In this document: piece by piece, positions 25,192 through 33,801 of the stretch
How positions within the stretch are numbered: position 1 is the first letter of the stretch
Layout: each line of letters begins with the position of its first letter
Assembly (NCBI GenBank): GCA_017303455.1
Contig: JAFLBM010000013.1
Span: forward strand, 62,001-126,000
Length of the DNA stretch: 64,000 nt
Reading direction: 5' to 3'
Origin: Chitinophagales bacterium
GTDB lineage: Bacteria; Bacteroidota; Bacteroidia; Chitinophagales; Chitinophagaceae
Position numbers and translations under genes: made by a program
The notes under the pieces: model-generated
The model's input: the letters and a program-made list of their open reading frames with translations, nothing else
Databases searched by the model: none
Told to the model about the DNA's origin: nothing

Positions 25192-27432
25192 ATGAACTAT
25201 TTATTATTGTTTACAAAAAGGAGCTTTCTGTTTATAGCAGGATTGCTGTTTGCCTGTGTATTGACAGCTCAATCCGGTTCTGATCCTGCAAAACAGGTAG
25301 ATAATATTCTGCAGAAGGTGGAAAACCTTACCCGGAAAGCAGCTTATGACTCTGCTATTAGCTTATCCAACCAGGCACTGATTATTTCTAAAGAAAAAAT
25401 GTACAGATCCGGGGAGGCGAACAGCTACGATAAGCTGGCGGAGATCATGTTACTCAATGGCAGAATGACTGAGGTGAATAAGTATGATTCACTGCTGTTA
25501 CCCCTCGCAGGGCAGTTAAAGGATACGAACCTGCTCATCAATGCCTATAACCGTCATGGTGTTTATTGCATGGAGAAAGGAAGGAACAAGGAAGCAGAAC
25601 AGAGTTACCTGCTGGCATTAAATATGGGATTGGATAAAAGGCAATCGGGTAAGACTGCAGAAGTATACAGTAACCTGGGTTCTAATTACCTGGCTACAGG
25701 CGATAAGGATAAAGCGATTGACTGGTTTTTTAAAGCGCTGCGTTTGTATGAAATTAATAATAATGAAACAGGCCAGGGTGAAACATACAGCAATATCTCT
25801 TCTGTGTATTACCTGATGGGAAAGGTTAGTGATGCCATCAGTTACCAGAAAAAAAGTATTGAACTGCGGGAGAAGACCAATGATCAGTCAGGCCTCGTCA
25901 TAACGAATGTCAATATCGGGCAGTTGTATATCCTGAAAGATTCTTTCCCGCTTGCATTTCAGCACCTGAAACAATCTGTACAGTATGCCGAGCGGATCAA
26001 TAACCCCAAATTGAAAGGCAGTGCTTATTCAGGGATGTCGGCCTATTACAGCAGGACAAAAGATTTTCCGGCAGCACTCGACTGGCAATCCAAAGCGATC
26101 AAACTTTTTGAAGAAACGGATAATAAACCATTACTGTCAAGACTGTATGTGGCAGCGGGTAACCTTGCGAATGCTACCAAAGACTCGCTAAAAGCTGTTG
26201 AATACTATTCAAAAGCACTCTCCCTGGCCATCTTGTTAAATAATAAAGAGAATATCAGTAATGCCAATGAAAAACTGAGTGCTTTTTATCAATCCCGTAA
26301 TGATCCGGATAAAGCTTTTCAGTATTACAAAAAACATATTCTTTACCGGGACAGTATTGCTGCCACCAGCACAGGTGCCAGGATCGAAGAGATCAGGGCT
26401 AAGTATGAAACAGAGAAAAAGGATAACGAAATAGCCCGGCTCAATACGGAACAAAGGATCCGGGAGCTGGAAATTGAAAAACAAAAAGCGGTAATTGCCG
26501 GGAATACACTGGAAGCAAAACAAAAGGAGAACGAAATTAAATTATTATCCCAGCAGCGGGAATTGCAACAGGCTGCCTTTCTAAAATCACAGGAAGAACT
26601 GGAAAGACAATCGTTACTGGCCAAAAATAATGAACAGGCCCTTCAGCTTTCACAACAAGAGCTAAAACTTACCAACCAGGAAAAGGAATTACGTGAAAAG
26701 GAGTTGAAAGCCCAGAAGCTGTTTCGGAATATACTGATCGCAGGTGCTGTATTACTGGCCTTGTTTGCAGGAATACTGTTTAACAGGTATAAGCTGAAGA
26801 AAAAACTGGAACAGCAAAACCAGTTGCTCAGTATCCGTAATGATATATCCCGTAACCTGCATGATGATATCGGGGCATCACTCAGCAATATTAATATCCT
26901 GAATGAACTTACCAAGCGGAATGTGGCCAATCCGGAAAAAGCATCTTCCTATCTTTCCAAAGCCGGCGACGATATCCAGCGAATCAGTGAATCCTTATCT
27001 GATATCGTCTGGAATATCAACCCGCAATATGATGACCTGGATAATTTATTTATCCGGATGAAACGGTATGCTGCCGATATGCTGGATGGAAAAGAAATTG
27101 CAGCCAATCTGGTGTTCCCGGCGGATAATGAAAAGATCAGTATGCCCATGGATCAGCGCCGTGATTTTTATCTCATCTTTAAAGAAGCAGTGAATAACCT
27201 GGCAAAGTATTCAAAAGCCACAGCAGCAACGATTGAGGTCCGCTCGGATGATCAGCAAATTCATCTTAAAGTTGCTGATAACGGAAAGGGGTTTGACAGT
27301 AAAAGCATCCGGATGGGTAACGGTGTTCAGAATATGAAACAAAGGGCCCAGAAATGGAATAGTGATCTGCAGGTGGAATCTGTTCCGGGAAAAGGAACAA
27401 CGATCCTGCTGACGATGAAAGTGAATGTGTAA
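25192..27432 (+). CDS. TPR-containing NarX-type sensor histidine kinase
   Basis: 746 residues: a signal peptide or anchor (FLFIAGLLFACVLTAQ), about seven TPR-like repeats in the periplasm (40-400), a long coiled coil rich in Glu, Gln and Lys (400-505), one membrane helix (ILIAGAVLLALFAGILF), HisKA_3 with H557 in SRNLHDDIGASLSNINIL, and HATPase (EAVNNLAKYSKAT, VADNGKGFD, GVQNMKQRA). It pairs with the LuxR-type regulator 53 bases downstream. The regulator's own promoter starts one base after this gene's stop. Confidence 0.9.
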   Translation: MNYLLLFTKRSFLFIAGLLFACVLTAQSGSDPAKQVDNILQKVENLTRKAAYDSAISLSNQALIISKEKMYRSGEANSYDKLAEIMLLNGRMTEVNKYDSLLLPLAGQLKDTNLLINAYNRHGVYCMEKGRNKEAEQSYLLALNMGLDKRQSGKTAEVYSNLGSNYLATGDKDKAIDWFFKALRLYEINNNETGQGETYSNISSVYYLMGKVSDAISYQKKSIELREKTNDQSGLVITNVNIGQLYILKDSFPLAFQHLKQSVQYAERINNPKLKGSAYSGMSAYYSRTKDFPAALDWQSKAIKLFEETDNKPLLSRLYVAAGNLANATKDSLKAVEYYSKALSLAILLNNKENISNANEKLSAFYQSRNDPDKAFQYYKKHILYRDSIAATSTGARIEEIRAKYETEKKDNEIARLNTEQRIRELEIEKQKAVIAGNTLEAKQKENEIKLLSQQRELQQAAFLKSQEELERQSLLAKNNEQALQLSQQELKLTNQEKELREKELKAQKLFRNILIAGAVLLALFAGILFNRYKLKKKLEQQNQLLSIRNDISRNLHDDIGASLSNINILNELTKRNVANPEKASSYLSKAGDDIQRISESLSDIVWNINPQYDDLDNLFIRMKRYAADMLDGKEIAANLVFPADNEKISMPMDQRRDFYLIFKEAVNNLAKYSKATAATIEVRSDDQQIHLKVADNGKGFDSKSIRMGNGVQNMKQRAQKWNSDLQVESVPGKGTTILLTMKVNV

Positions 27433-27480
27433 CTTACCCGAAAGTGTAATTGCGAATGGCGGCAAACAAATCTAATTTTG
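27433..27480 (+). promoter_or_regulatory. Regulon motif copy B: promoter of the LuxR-type regulator gene
   Basis: TTACCCGAAAGTGTAATTG at 27434-27452 ends in the -33 TTG; 20 bases later TAATTTTG at 27473-27480 is a perfect -7 box. A partial extra copy (GAATGTGTAACTTAC, 27423-27437) overlaps the kinase stop codon. The -7 box ends five bases before the ATG at 27486, so the longer start codons at 27450 and 27456 lie inside the promoter and are unlikely. Confidence 0.75.
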
Positions 27481-27485
27481 CGAAG

Positions 27486-28127
27486 ATGGCCACTTCCCTC
27501 GTTATATACGAAGACAATGCCCGTTTGCGGCAGTCCATGGAATTACTGTTGAGTGATGACAGTGGTTTTAAAGTGGTCGGCGCATTCCCCGACTGTACAA
27601 AAGTGTCAAAGCAGATGGAGGAATTGCTTCCTGAACTGGTGGTGATGGATATTGATATGCCGGGAGTGAATGGTATTGAAGGAGTGAAGAAGATCAAAGC
27701 TGAATTCCCGGATATTAAAGTGATCATGTATACCGTATTTGATGATGATACCCGGATATTCGACTGTCTTTGTGCCGGAGCTGATGGATACCTGCTAAAA
27801 AATACATCACCTGTCAAATTAATACAGTCATTGCAGGAGCTGGCCGAAGGGGGTGCCCCCATGAGCCCCTTTGTGGCACAAAAAGTTTTTACTTTCTTCC
27901 GGAATACCAGGCCTGTGGAAGACACTTTTAACCTGACTCCAAGGGAAAAGGAGATACTTGAATTGCTGGTAAGGGGTAATTCCTACAAGATGATTGCCGA
28001 TAAAAGCCATGTATCAGTTGATACTGTTAAAAAGCACCTGCAGAATATCTACCATAAACTTCATGTAAACTGCGGCACCGAGGCGGTAGCAAAAGCATTG
28101 CAGCATAAGATCATCAAGCTCGATTAG
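27486..28127 (+). CDS. LuxR/NarL-type response regulator
   Basis: 213 residues from the ATG at 27486, chosen because the promoter overlaps earlier starts. Receiver: E9/D10 in IYEDN, phospho-acceptor D55 in LVVMDIDMPGVNG, and lysine in GYLLKN. The C-terminal LuxR helix-turn-helix spans about 146-205 (LTPREKEILELLVRGNSYK, VSVDTVKKHLQNIYHKLHV). It is the partner of the TPR kinase upstream. Because motif B lies in its own promoter and motifs A and C in neighbouring promoters, it is the best candidate to bind the motif, giving autoregulation; this is inference. Confidence 0.9.
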   Translation: MATSLVIYEDNARLRQSMELLLSDDSGFKVVGAFPDCTKVSKQMEELLPELVVMDIDMPGVNGIEGVKKIKAEFPDIKVIMYTVFDDDTRIFDCLCAGADGYLLKNTSPVKLIQSLQELAEGGAPMSPFVAQKVFTFFRNTRPVEDTFNLTPREKEILELLVRGNSYKMIADKSHVSVDTVKKHLQNIYHKLHVNCGTEAVAKALQHKIIKLD

Positions 28128-28128
28128 A

Positions 28129-28175
28129 GTACCCGAATGTGTAATTGACTTACGTTCATAATAAGGCCATCTTTA
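28129..28175 (+). promoter_or_regulatory. Regulon motif copy C: promoter of the exported-protein operon
   Basis: GTACCCGAATGTGTAATTG at 28129-28147 aligns with copies A and B; the -33 TTG at 28145-28147 is followed after 20 bases by CATCTTTA at 28168-28175 in the -7 position. The ATG of the first operon gene is at 28198. The motif starts one base after the regulator's stop codon. Confidence 0.72.
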
Positions 28176-28197
28176 CGTCATCAAAAACCTTTGATGT

Positions 28198-28689
28198 ATG
28201 AAAAAGAGACTACAACTTTCCTTATTACTTTGCCTGGCAGCCGTAATGGCTTTTTCACAAAACACATTGCCGCAAAACCCCGGGAAACTACCTGCACCTA
28301 AAAACCTGCAGGTGGTTGCCAAGCCGGATCTTATTATCACCAATGTAACGGTCGTATCTGCTACGGGCGGCGTATCCGCTGATTGGGATATCCGTTTATC
28401 GGTAACGGTAAAAAATAACGGCGGTATGATGACACCCGCCACAAAGTTTAAAGCCACGGCACAAAATGCTGTGGCCGGCAATAACCCCTGGAAGAATTTC
28501 GGTTATGCCGATTGCCCGAAAGTTGGTCCTGGCCAAACTATCACAACAGAGATCAGGCTAAGGGACAACAACTGGGCGATGCACAAGGTTCCCAAATTTA
28601 ACCTTGTACTGAAAGCAGATGGTACCAACCTGGTAGCTGAGGGGTCTGAAAATAATAACAGCACCACGGGAATTCTTATTGGATTATAA
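28198..28689 (+). CDS. Exported CARDB-like protein
   Basis: 163 residues: a signal peptide (QLSLLLCLAAVMAFSQ), a short linker with Pro and Asn, and one CARDB-like Ig fold (KPDLIITNVTVVSATGG, RLSVTVKNNGGMMTP, GPGQTITTEIRL, LKADGTNLVAEGSENNNS). CARDB domains act as adhesive or structural modules on exported proteins. It is the first gene of a six-gene run and directly under regulon motif C. Confidence 0.75.
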   Translation: MKKRLQLSLLLCLAAVMAFSQNTLPQNPGKLPAPKNLQVVAKPDLIITNVTVVSATGGVSADWDIRLSVTVKNNGGMMTPATKFKATAQNAVAGNNPWKNFGYADCPKVGPGQTITTEIRLRDNNWAMHKVPKFNLVLKADGTNLVAEGSENNNSTTGILIGL

Positions 28690-28718
28690 TTTTTTTTGAA
28701 AACTCATAAACCAACAAT

Positions 28719-29519
28719 ATGAAAAGGAATTTTTTTCTCTCCCTGGCTTTGTGTTGCGCCATTGCCTGCAACAATGAAAGCAAAACCGGCACTTCAGGGG
28801 ATAGTTTAATGACGGCACCAACTACTGCCACAAAAGTTGAAACCACTTCTTCATCTGTATTGCCGGGCAATTGTGGAAGCCTTTTACTTTTTAAAAAGGG
28901 TACCGTGATTGAAGCGGTCAGTTATAACAAAGACGGCGAAGAAACAACCAGGCAAAGCTCAACAGTGCTTGACATAGCAGCAACAGCAACAGGAATGACA
29001 GCGGAAGTGGAAATGAAGAGCAGTGGTATAAGTAAAAAGGAAAGTTCATTTATAGGAAAATACAGTTGCGATGGCAAAAATTTCTATGCTGACCTCAGCA
29101 GCCTGTTTGCCAATATGGATGCAAAAGGAGCAAAAATAGAGGGAGACCCTGTTAGTTTTCCTATCAATGTAACGGAAGGAGAGACCCTGCCGGATGTGAC
29201 TTATTCTATGACAGTCACAAAAGCAGGTAAGCAAATGAAGACCACCGTGCATATGAAGAACAGGAAGGTAGGGGCAAAAGAAAAGATAACCACTCCGGCC
29301 GGTACATTTAATTGTTACAGGATATCATCCACATCAGAAGCCGAAGTGGATATTGAAGGAATGGATGAGAAAATGAAGCAGATCATGAAATCCATGAAGA
29401 ATACCATGCCGAAGCAAAGCTTTGTGATGTTTTACGATCCGGCAGTTACCATCGTCAAAGTGGAAATGTACAGTGATGATAAATTAGTGAGCCATTCGGA
29501 TGTGGTGGCGATCAGGTAA
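28719..29519 (+). CDS. Lipoprotein, DUF3108-like
   Basis: 266 residues with a lipoprotein signal (FFLSLALCCAIAC, lipid cysteine at residue 17) and a Ser/Thr-rich linker. The rest is beta-rich: GSLLLFKKGTVIEAVSYNKD, TYSMTVTKAGKQMKTTVHM, ITTPAGTFNCYRIS and a C-terminal FYDPAVTIVKVEMY. This pattern resembles DUF3108-like proteins; the assignment is tentative and function unknown. It is 29 bases after the CARDB-like gene. Confidence 0.7.
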   Translation: MKRNFFLSLALCCAIACNNESKTGTSGDSLMTAPTTATKVETTSSSVLPGNCGSLLLFKKGTVIEAVSYNKDGEETTRQSSTVLDIAATATGMTAEVEMKSSGISKKESSFIGKYSCDGKNFYADLSSLFANMDAKGAKIEGDPVSFPINVTEGETLPDVTYSMTVTKAGKQMKTTVHMKNRKVGAKEKITTPAGTFNCYRISSTSEAEVDIEGMDEKMKQIMKSMKNTMPKQSFVMFYDPAVTIVKVEMYSDDKLVSHSDVVAIR

Positions 29520-29541
29520 AACGAACCGGATAATTGCTTGT

Positions 29542-30051
29542 ATGAAACAATCTAAACTGGTTTGGCTGTCACTGTTCTGCTGTTTAACTGCATTGGAGCT
29601 TTTTGCACAGGGACAGTTTGCCGGGGTAAAAAGCAGGGAACTCATTGGAAAAAAGTATAACCAGGGGCCTTCTTTACCGGGGCTGGCGGGTTTTGAATAC
29701 AGGGAATCGGGTCTTGCGTTCGGCATCAATGAACCGGAGCAGTTCTCCGTCACAGTTTTTCAGAACGGACCCACATATATTGTATTCTTTGCCATCAATG
29801 AGGATACGGCAGCAAATAATTATACTATCCTGGATGTGCTGCTGATCAAACGGGTTAAAAGCAGCCAGGTAATTAAAACCTTAGTGTGCCGCCAGGATAA
29901 GATCAGTAATGAAGCAATAGTTGCAGTTACACAACCCGGCAGCAGCGAATATTCCCGGGCCCTGAAAGCATGGCGGTTCAACAGGGATAAAAGACGCTTT
30001 GAGTTAATCAGTATAAAAGAGATTGACTGCCTCAATGAAGGCGATGATTAA
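29542..30051 (+). CDS. Exported protein of unknown function
   Basis: 169 residues from the ATG at 29542 (the in-frame GTG at 29500 overlaps the previous gene). Signal peptide KLVWLSLFCCLTALELFAQ. The mature part looks like a small alpha/beta domain (FSVTVFQNGPTYIVFFAINE, TILDVLLIKRVKSSQVIKTL) with two cysteines (TLVCRQD and IDCLNE) that could form a disulfide. No family recognised. It is third in the operon, with gaps of 22 and 18 bases to its neighbours. Confidence 0.7.
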   Translation: MKQSKLVWLSLFCCLTALELFAQGQFAGVKSRELIGKKYNQGPSLPGLAGFEYRESGLAFGINEPEQFSVTVFQNGPTYIVFFAINEDTAANNYTILDVLLIKRVKSSQVIKTLVCRQDKISNEAIVAVTQPGSSEYSRALKAWRFNRDKRRFELISIKEIDCLNEGDD

Positions 30052-30069
30052 TATTTATTCAACAAAAAA

Positions 30070-31599
30070 ATGATTGCAATGAAACGATTTTTTTCTTCTT
30101 GCCTTTTGTTGCTTGCTGTTTCGCCGGTACTTTTTAGCCAGGTCGGCAGCAGGTCCACTGCTTTCAGGCCCGAAGTACACGGGCTGAAATTTGTGAACAG
30201 CCTGCAGGTGGAAGTGATCAATGATGTACGCATGTCTGGGTTTTGCGGGGGCATGGTCTATACAGCACTGGATTACTATAAAGCCAGGAAAACAGTCCCT
30301 TCACAAACCTATGCTCCCGCCAATGGTACGCCTTTATATACGTATATGTGGGGCCGTCAGCGCAGTTCTGTTATTGATAATATTGATAAATGGACTGAGT
30401 TGTTTGTAAATCCTTTTGGCTGGAGAACCAGTGAATTTTTTAACTGGGGATTGCAGGGTTATGGCGGGGGAAGACTGGAAGAACTAAAAAAGGAAATTGA
30501 TAAAGGATCACCCGTTCCGCTGGGGTTATTTAAGCCGGGAGATGGTGGCGCAGGCCCGCATCACCAGGTACTGGCGATTGGTTATAATGGCGGACGTTAT
30601 AAAGGCGATCTGGGTGCATACAAAGAAGATCTTGAGATCATGGTCTATGATCCGAATTTCCCGGGAGTAACCAAAATACTGAAACCAAACCCGGCCGCAA
30701 ATATTTTTTATTACAAAGACGATCCGGGCAATGCCCGTTGCCAGTGGCAAACCTATTTTGTCAATAAAAAATATAATTACACAGCTCCGCCAACTATTGC
30801 AGCCGGCCCGGTATCAACAGCAGCCGAAGTAAAAGAACTGTTGCTGGAAATAAGAACAGGAGGTGATGACCTGCGGGGCGGCAATGATAACCTGAACGTG
30901 ACATTGAATTTTAAAACCAGGCCTTCTCAAACGATCAGTAATGTAAACAGGAGTGCCCGCTGGATCGGTAATTATACAGAAACAGTTCCTGTTCGCTTGC
31001 TGACGCCTGTTCCGTTAAATGAACTGAAAAGTATTACACTCTCCACCACGTTTGGCGGTGGCATTGGTGGTGATAACTGGAACATGGATGCGGTAAGAGT
31101 GCTGCACAATGACCAGGAATTATTGTGGCGTTCCTCGTCACCTGTATACAGGTTCACCGGCTCTGCAAAGACACTCACACTGCCTTTGACAGTAAACCCT
31201 TCAGCGGATGGTAAAGCAAGAGAACTTATTGTTGAGTTTGTTACCGGTGGCGATGACCTGCGTGGTGGCAATGATAATGTGGACCTGACAATTTTTTATA
31301 AAGACGGCAGCAAACAATTAGTTAAAAACCTAAACAAGGGAGCCGGGCTTGGCGGGGGCTCTTACAAAGCCTATACGGTGATCTTAAACAGGCAGGTACC
31401 TGTTACGGAAATAAAAGCCGTAGCCCTGGCTACAACATTTGGAGGTGGTATTGGCGGAGATAACTGGAACCTCGATGTTTTTAAAGTAGCGGCAAGGGGT
31501 GGAGGGGCTTATAAAGTAATTGTGGAAAAAGAAGGAACTCCGTTAAAACGGTTTACGGGCAGCGACCAGTATTATATGGTAAATGCCACTACGGACTGA
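30070..31599 (+). CDS. Exported papain-like cysteine-peptidase-like protein with two tandem repeats
   Basis: 509 residues. After the signal peptide (FFSSCLLLLAVSPVLFSQ) an N-terminal domain (about 30-235) has the order expected of a papain-like fold: Cys59 at a helix start (MSGFCGGMVYTALDYY), His164/165 before a strand (PHHQVLAIGYN), and Asp194 in MVYDPNFPG. Two homologous repeats of about 100 residues follow (about 257-345 and 385-475), each with RTGGDDLRGGNDN or VTGGDDLRGGNDN near its start and TTFGGGIGGDNWN near its end. The Asp/Gly/Asn-rich loops may bind calcium. Peptidase activity is not proven. Fourth gene of the operon. Confidence 0.65.
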   Translation: MIAMKRFFSSCLLLLAVSPVLFSQVGSRSTAFRPEVHGLKFVNSLQVEVINDVRMSGFCGGMVYTALDYYKARKTVPSQTYAPANGTPLYTYMWGRQRSSVIDNIDKWTELFVNPFGWRTSEFFNWGLQGYGGGRLEELKKEIDKGSPVPLGLFKPGDGGAGPHHQVLAIGYNGGRYKGDLGAYKEDLEIMVYDPNFPGVTKILKPNPAANIFYYKDDPGNARCQWQTYFVNKKYNYTAPPTIAAGPVSTAAEVKELLLEIRTGGDDLRGGNDNLNVTLNFKTRPSQTISNVNRSARWIGNYTETVPVRLLTPVPLNELKSITLSTTFGGGIGGDNWNMDAVRVLHNDQELLWRSSSPVYRFTGSAKTLTLPLTVNPSADGKARELIVEFVTGGDDLRGGNDNVDLTIFYKDGSKQLVKNLNKGAGLGGGSYKAYTVILNRQVPVTEIKAVALATTFGGGIGGDNWNLDVFKVAARGGGAYKVIVEKEGTPLKRFTGSDQYYMVNATTD

Positions 31600-31656
31600 A
31601 TATTGCATAAACAAAACTAAATAGCTACTTTAATAGAAGTTTTAACCCCATTAAAA

Positions 31657-32259
31657 ATGAAATACAAAAACCAACTCATGCTGGTGCCGGTGCTGTTGTT
31701 TTTTTCAGCACTGCATGTAAAGGCGCAGCCGTTTAACCTGGATGAAAATGTAAAACCTGTTGAACTGAAGTTTGAAGAATATAAAAAGCAGGGAGAAGAA
31801 AAGGCAAAAGGCAGGATCAGTGTCAATACACTTACACAGGAGCAGGATACGGCGTATTATTTTATACAGGGGTTAAATATGTATGCACCTACTTATTTCA
31901 GCCTTAACAGCAACCAGCGGGATGCAGATATTACCATCAAACTGTGCAAAGAGAACTGGAAAACATTTCACCGTTCAGGCGGGGTGAAAGGAAAATCACT
32001 CTGGAAGTCTGATTTTAAAACGGAAGGAGATTTTGGTATCATGGTAATCGCTAACAAAAAACCGGTTACCTATGTATTAATGGTTTGGACCGGCGATGAA
32101 CTGAAAGTGGAAATGCCATCCGTGTTTAAACCTGCTGATGCTTCATCTGCCGGCGGGAGTGGCTGGTTAAAAAAGAACATGACACTGGTGATTGTTGCCG
32201 CCGCAGCATTACTGATCATAGCTTTCTTATTAGTAAAACTTAAAAAGAAAAAATCATGA
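31657..32259 (+). CDS. Exported one-helix membrane protein
   Basis: 200 residues: a signal peptide (LMLVPVLLFFSALHVKAQ), an extracytoplasmic domain of about 140 residues (QDTAYYFIQGLNMYAPTYF, ITIKLCKENWKTFHRSGG, GIMVIANKKPVTYVLMVW), and a C-terminal membrane helix (MTLVIVAAAALLIIAFLLV) with a lysine stop-transfer end. Type I topology is expected, with the domain in the periplasm. The stop codon overlaps the next start (ATGA), so the two are translationally coupled. Confidence 0.7.
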   Translation: MKYKNQLMLVPVLLFFSALHVKAQPFNLDENVKPVELKFEEYKKQGEEKAKGRISVNTLTQEQDTAYYFIQGLNMYAPTYFSLNSNQRDADITIKLCKENWKTFHRSGGVKGKSLWKSDFKTEGDFGIMVIANKKPVTYVLMVWTGDELKVEMPSVFKPADASSAGGSGWLKKNMTLVIVAAAALLIIAFLLVKLKKKKS

Positions 32260-32918
32260 AAACTATTATTAACACCATGCTGAAAAAGGGGGTACTGATA
32301 TTTGCAGTACTGTTGGTATCCTTCGCCGTAAACGCACAGGATGATGATGGTTTCGATGTAGGTGGAGATAATGATCCTGCAGAAGCGGTGAATGATGCGT
32401 ATGAAGAATTACAAGGCTATCTGGATTGGCTGGAGGAGCGAAGAAACGAGTGGAATGCGGTTCAGAATTTTGAGCCGGGTGCCTGTGCACCTGATTTTAA
32501 TGCCAGTGCCGGTGCCATGATGGCTTCCACCTGTGCCGACAATGCGGGGTGCGGGGAATGTTATCAAAGAGCTGTTGGTGAATTGAATTTTATACGCCGC
32601 CAGTTGGGAAGGTTACGCTGCATTTATAACAACACGAAAAACTTTACAGAAAAGGCCCTGTCTTTTGGCGACAATATGAGTGGCATCCATGCCGTAACCG
32701 GTATTGCCTGGCAAAATGAACGGGGAGGAATTGTAGCCGAGTTTGAACATTTTAAGCAAACCTACGACCGCAAGTACACCGATATGATGGGAGCACTGCA
32801 GAGAGCCTTACAAAGTATCAGTGCCTGTGAGCAGCAGTATGGATTACCGGACTGGTACCAGCGTTTTGGTTTCATGTACTTTGAGTTTATGAAGGATAAG
32901 TACAAGCGAACAGATTAA
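32256..32918 (+). CDS. Exported six-cysteine helical protein
   Basis: 220 residues: a signal peptide (KGVLIFAVLLVSFAVNAQ), a very acidic start of the mature chain (DDDGFDVGGDNDPAEAV), then helices with six cysteines (ACAPD, STCAD, GCGEC, RLRCIY, SACEQ) suited to three disulfides in the periplasm. The C-terminus is PDWYQRFGFMYFEFMKDKY. No family recognised. Its start overlaps the stop of the membrane protein gene by four bases. It is the last gene before a strong terminator. Confidence 0.7.
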   Translation: MKTIINTMLKKGVLIFAVLLVSFAVNAQDDDGFDVGGDNDPAEAVNDAYEELQGYLDWLEERRNEWNAVQNFEPGACAPDFNASAGAMMASTCADNAGCGECYQRAVGELNFIRRQLGRLRCIYNNTKNFTEKALSFGDNMSGIHAVTGIAWQNERGGIVAEFEHFKQTYDRKYTDMMGALQRALQSISACEQQYGLPDWYQRFGFMYFEFMKDKYKRTD

Positions 32919-32940
32919 GCAGTTTGTTTTATATGATAGA

Positions 32941-32970
32941 TTAAAAAGGCTCCTTCAGGAGTCTTTTTAA
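32941..32970. terminator. Bidirectional terminator
   Basis: A 13-bp stem (TTAAAAAGGCTCC / GGAGTCTTTTTAA, one G-T pair) with a TTCA loop. T tracts are present in both directions, so it can end both the exported-protein operon and the convergent YebC gene. Confidence 0.85.
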
Positions 32971-32983
32971 TTACTTGTTTTTC

Positions 32984-33706
32984 TTATCCCATATTGTGAA
33001 ACACTTTCTGCACATCATCATCCTGTTCTAATTTCTCGATCAGTTTGCTGACATCGGCGGCCTGCTCATCATTCACCGGTACTGTAGTGGAGGGTATCCA
33101 TTCCAGTTCTGCACTGATAGGTGTGATGCCTTTATCTTCTAATGCCTTTTGCATATTGCCAAAATCATGGAAGCCGCAGCGAACCACTAGCACCTCTTCT
33201 CCGTTCTCACCAGAGCCTTCACCCAGTTCTTCCAAACCAAAATCGATCAGCTCCAGTTCCATGTCTTCTGCGTTCAGTCCTTCGGGTTTTAATTTGAATA
33301 CACCCATTTTTTTGAACTGGAAAGCCACGCTGCCACTATTGCCCAATGTGCCGCCGCCTTTATTGAAATGCGATTTTACATTGGCTACTGTTCTTACATG
33401 GTTATCGGTAGCTGTTTCCACCAGGATAGCCACCCCATGCGGACCGTATCCTTCATATAATATCTCGTCATAGTTTACCAGTTCCTTACCCTGTGCCCTT
33501 TTGATGGCAGCTTCCACCCTGTCTTTGGGCATACCCACACTACGGGCATTCTGAAAACAACGGCGAAGGGCGGCATTTGAATTGGGATCAGGGCCACCAG
33601 CTTTAACAGCGATCACAATTTCCTTACCAATACGGGTAAACTGCTTGGCCATCCGGTCCCAGCGGGCAAACATGGTGGATTTACGGACTTCAAATATTCT
33701 TCCCAT
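32984..33706 (-). CDS. YebC/PmpR/TACO1 family protein
   Basis: 240 residues, normal length. The N-terminus differs slightly from the usual AGHSKW form ([23 protein letters not shown]) but is followed by the family block [38 protein letters not shown], and [19 protein letters not shown]. YebC proteins are cytoplasmic; they have been described as DNA-binding regulators and, more recently, as factors easing translation at proline stretches. A perfect -7 box lies 22 bases upstream. Confidence 0.92.
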   Translation of the reverse strand: MGRIFEVRKSTMFARWDRMAKQFTRIGKEIVIAVKAGGPDPNSNAALRRCFQNARSVGMPKDRVEAAIKRAQGKELVNYDEILYEGYGPHGVAILVETATDNHVRTVANVKSHFNKGGGTLGNSGSVAFQFKKMGVFKLKPEGLNAEDMELELIDFGLEELGEGSGENGEEVLVVRCGFHDFGNMQKALEDKGITPISAELEWIPSTTVPVNDEQAADVSKLIEKLEQDDDVQKVFHNMG

Positions 33707-33728
33707 AGCGCATATTCTTTTGAGGCTG

Positions 33729-33736
33729 CAAATCTA
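33729..33736 (-). promoter_or_regulatory. -7 promoter box of the YebC family gene
   Basis: Minus strand TAGATTTG matches TAnnTTTG, 22 bases before the ATG. Confidence 0.55.
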
Positions 33737-33754
33737 AGGTAATAGGGGTAAATG

Positions 33755-33778
33755 AAAAACCGCCCCAATTGGGGCGGT
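33755..33778 (-). terminator. Rho-independent terminator of the amino-acid permease gene
   Basis: A perfect palindrome with stem ACCGCCCC / GGGGCGGT and an AATT centre, followed on the minus strand by five T. It lies 23 bases after the permease stop codon. Confidence 0.85.
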
Positions 33779-33801
33779 CGTTAACTAAAGATCAGTTCTT
33801 A

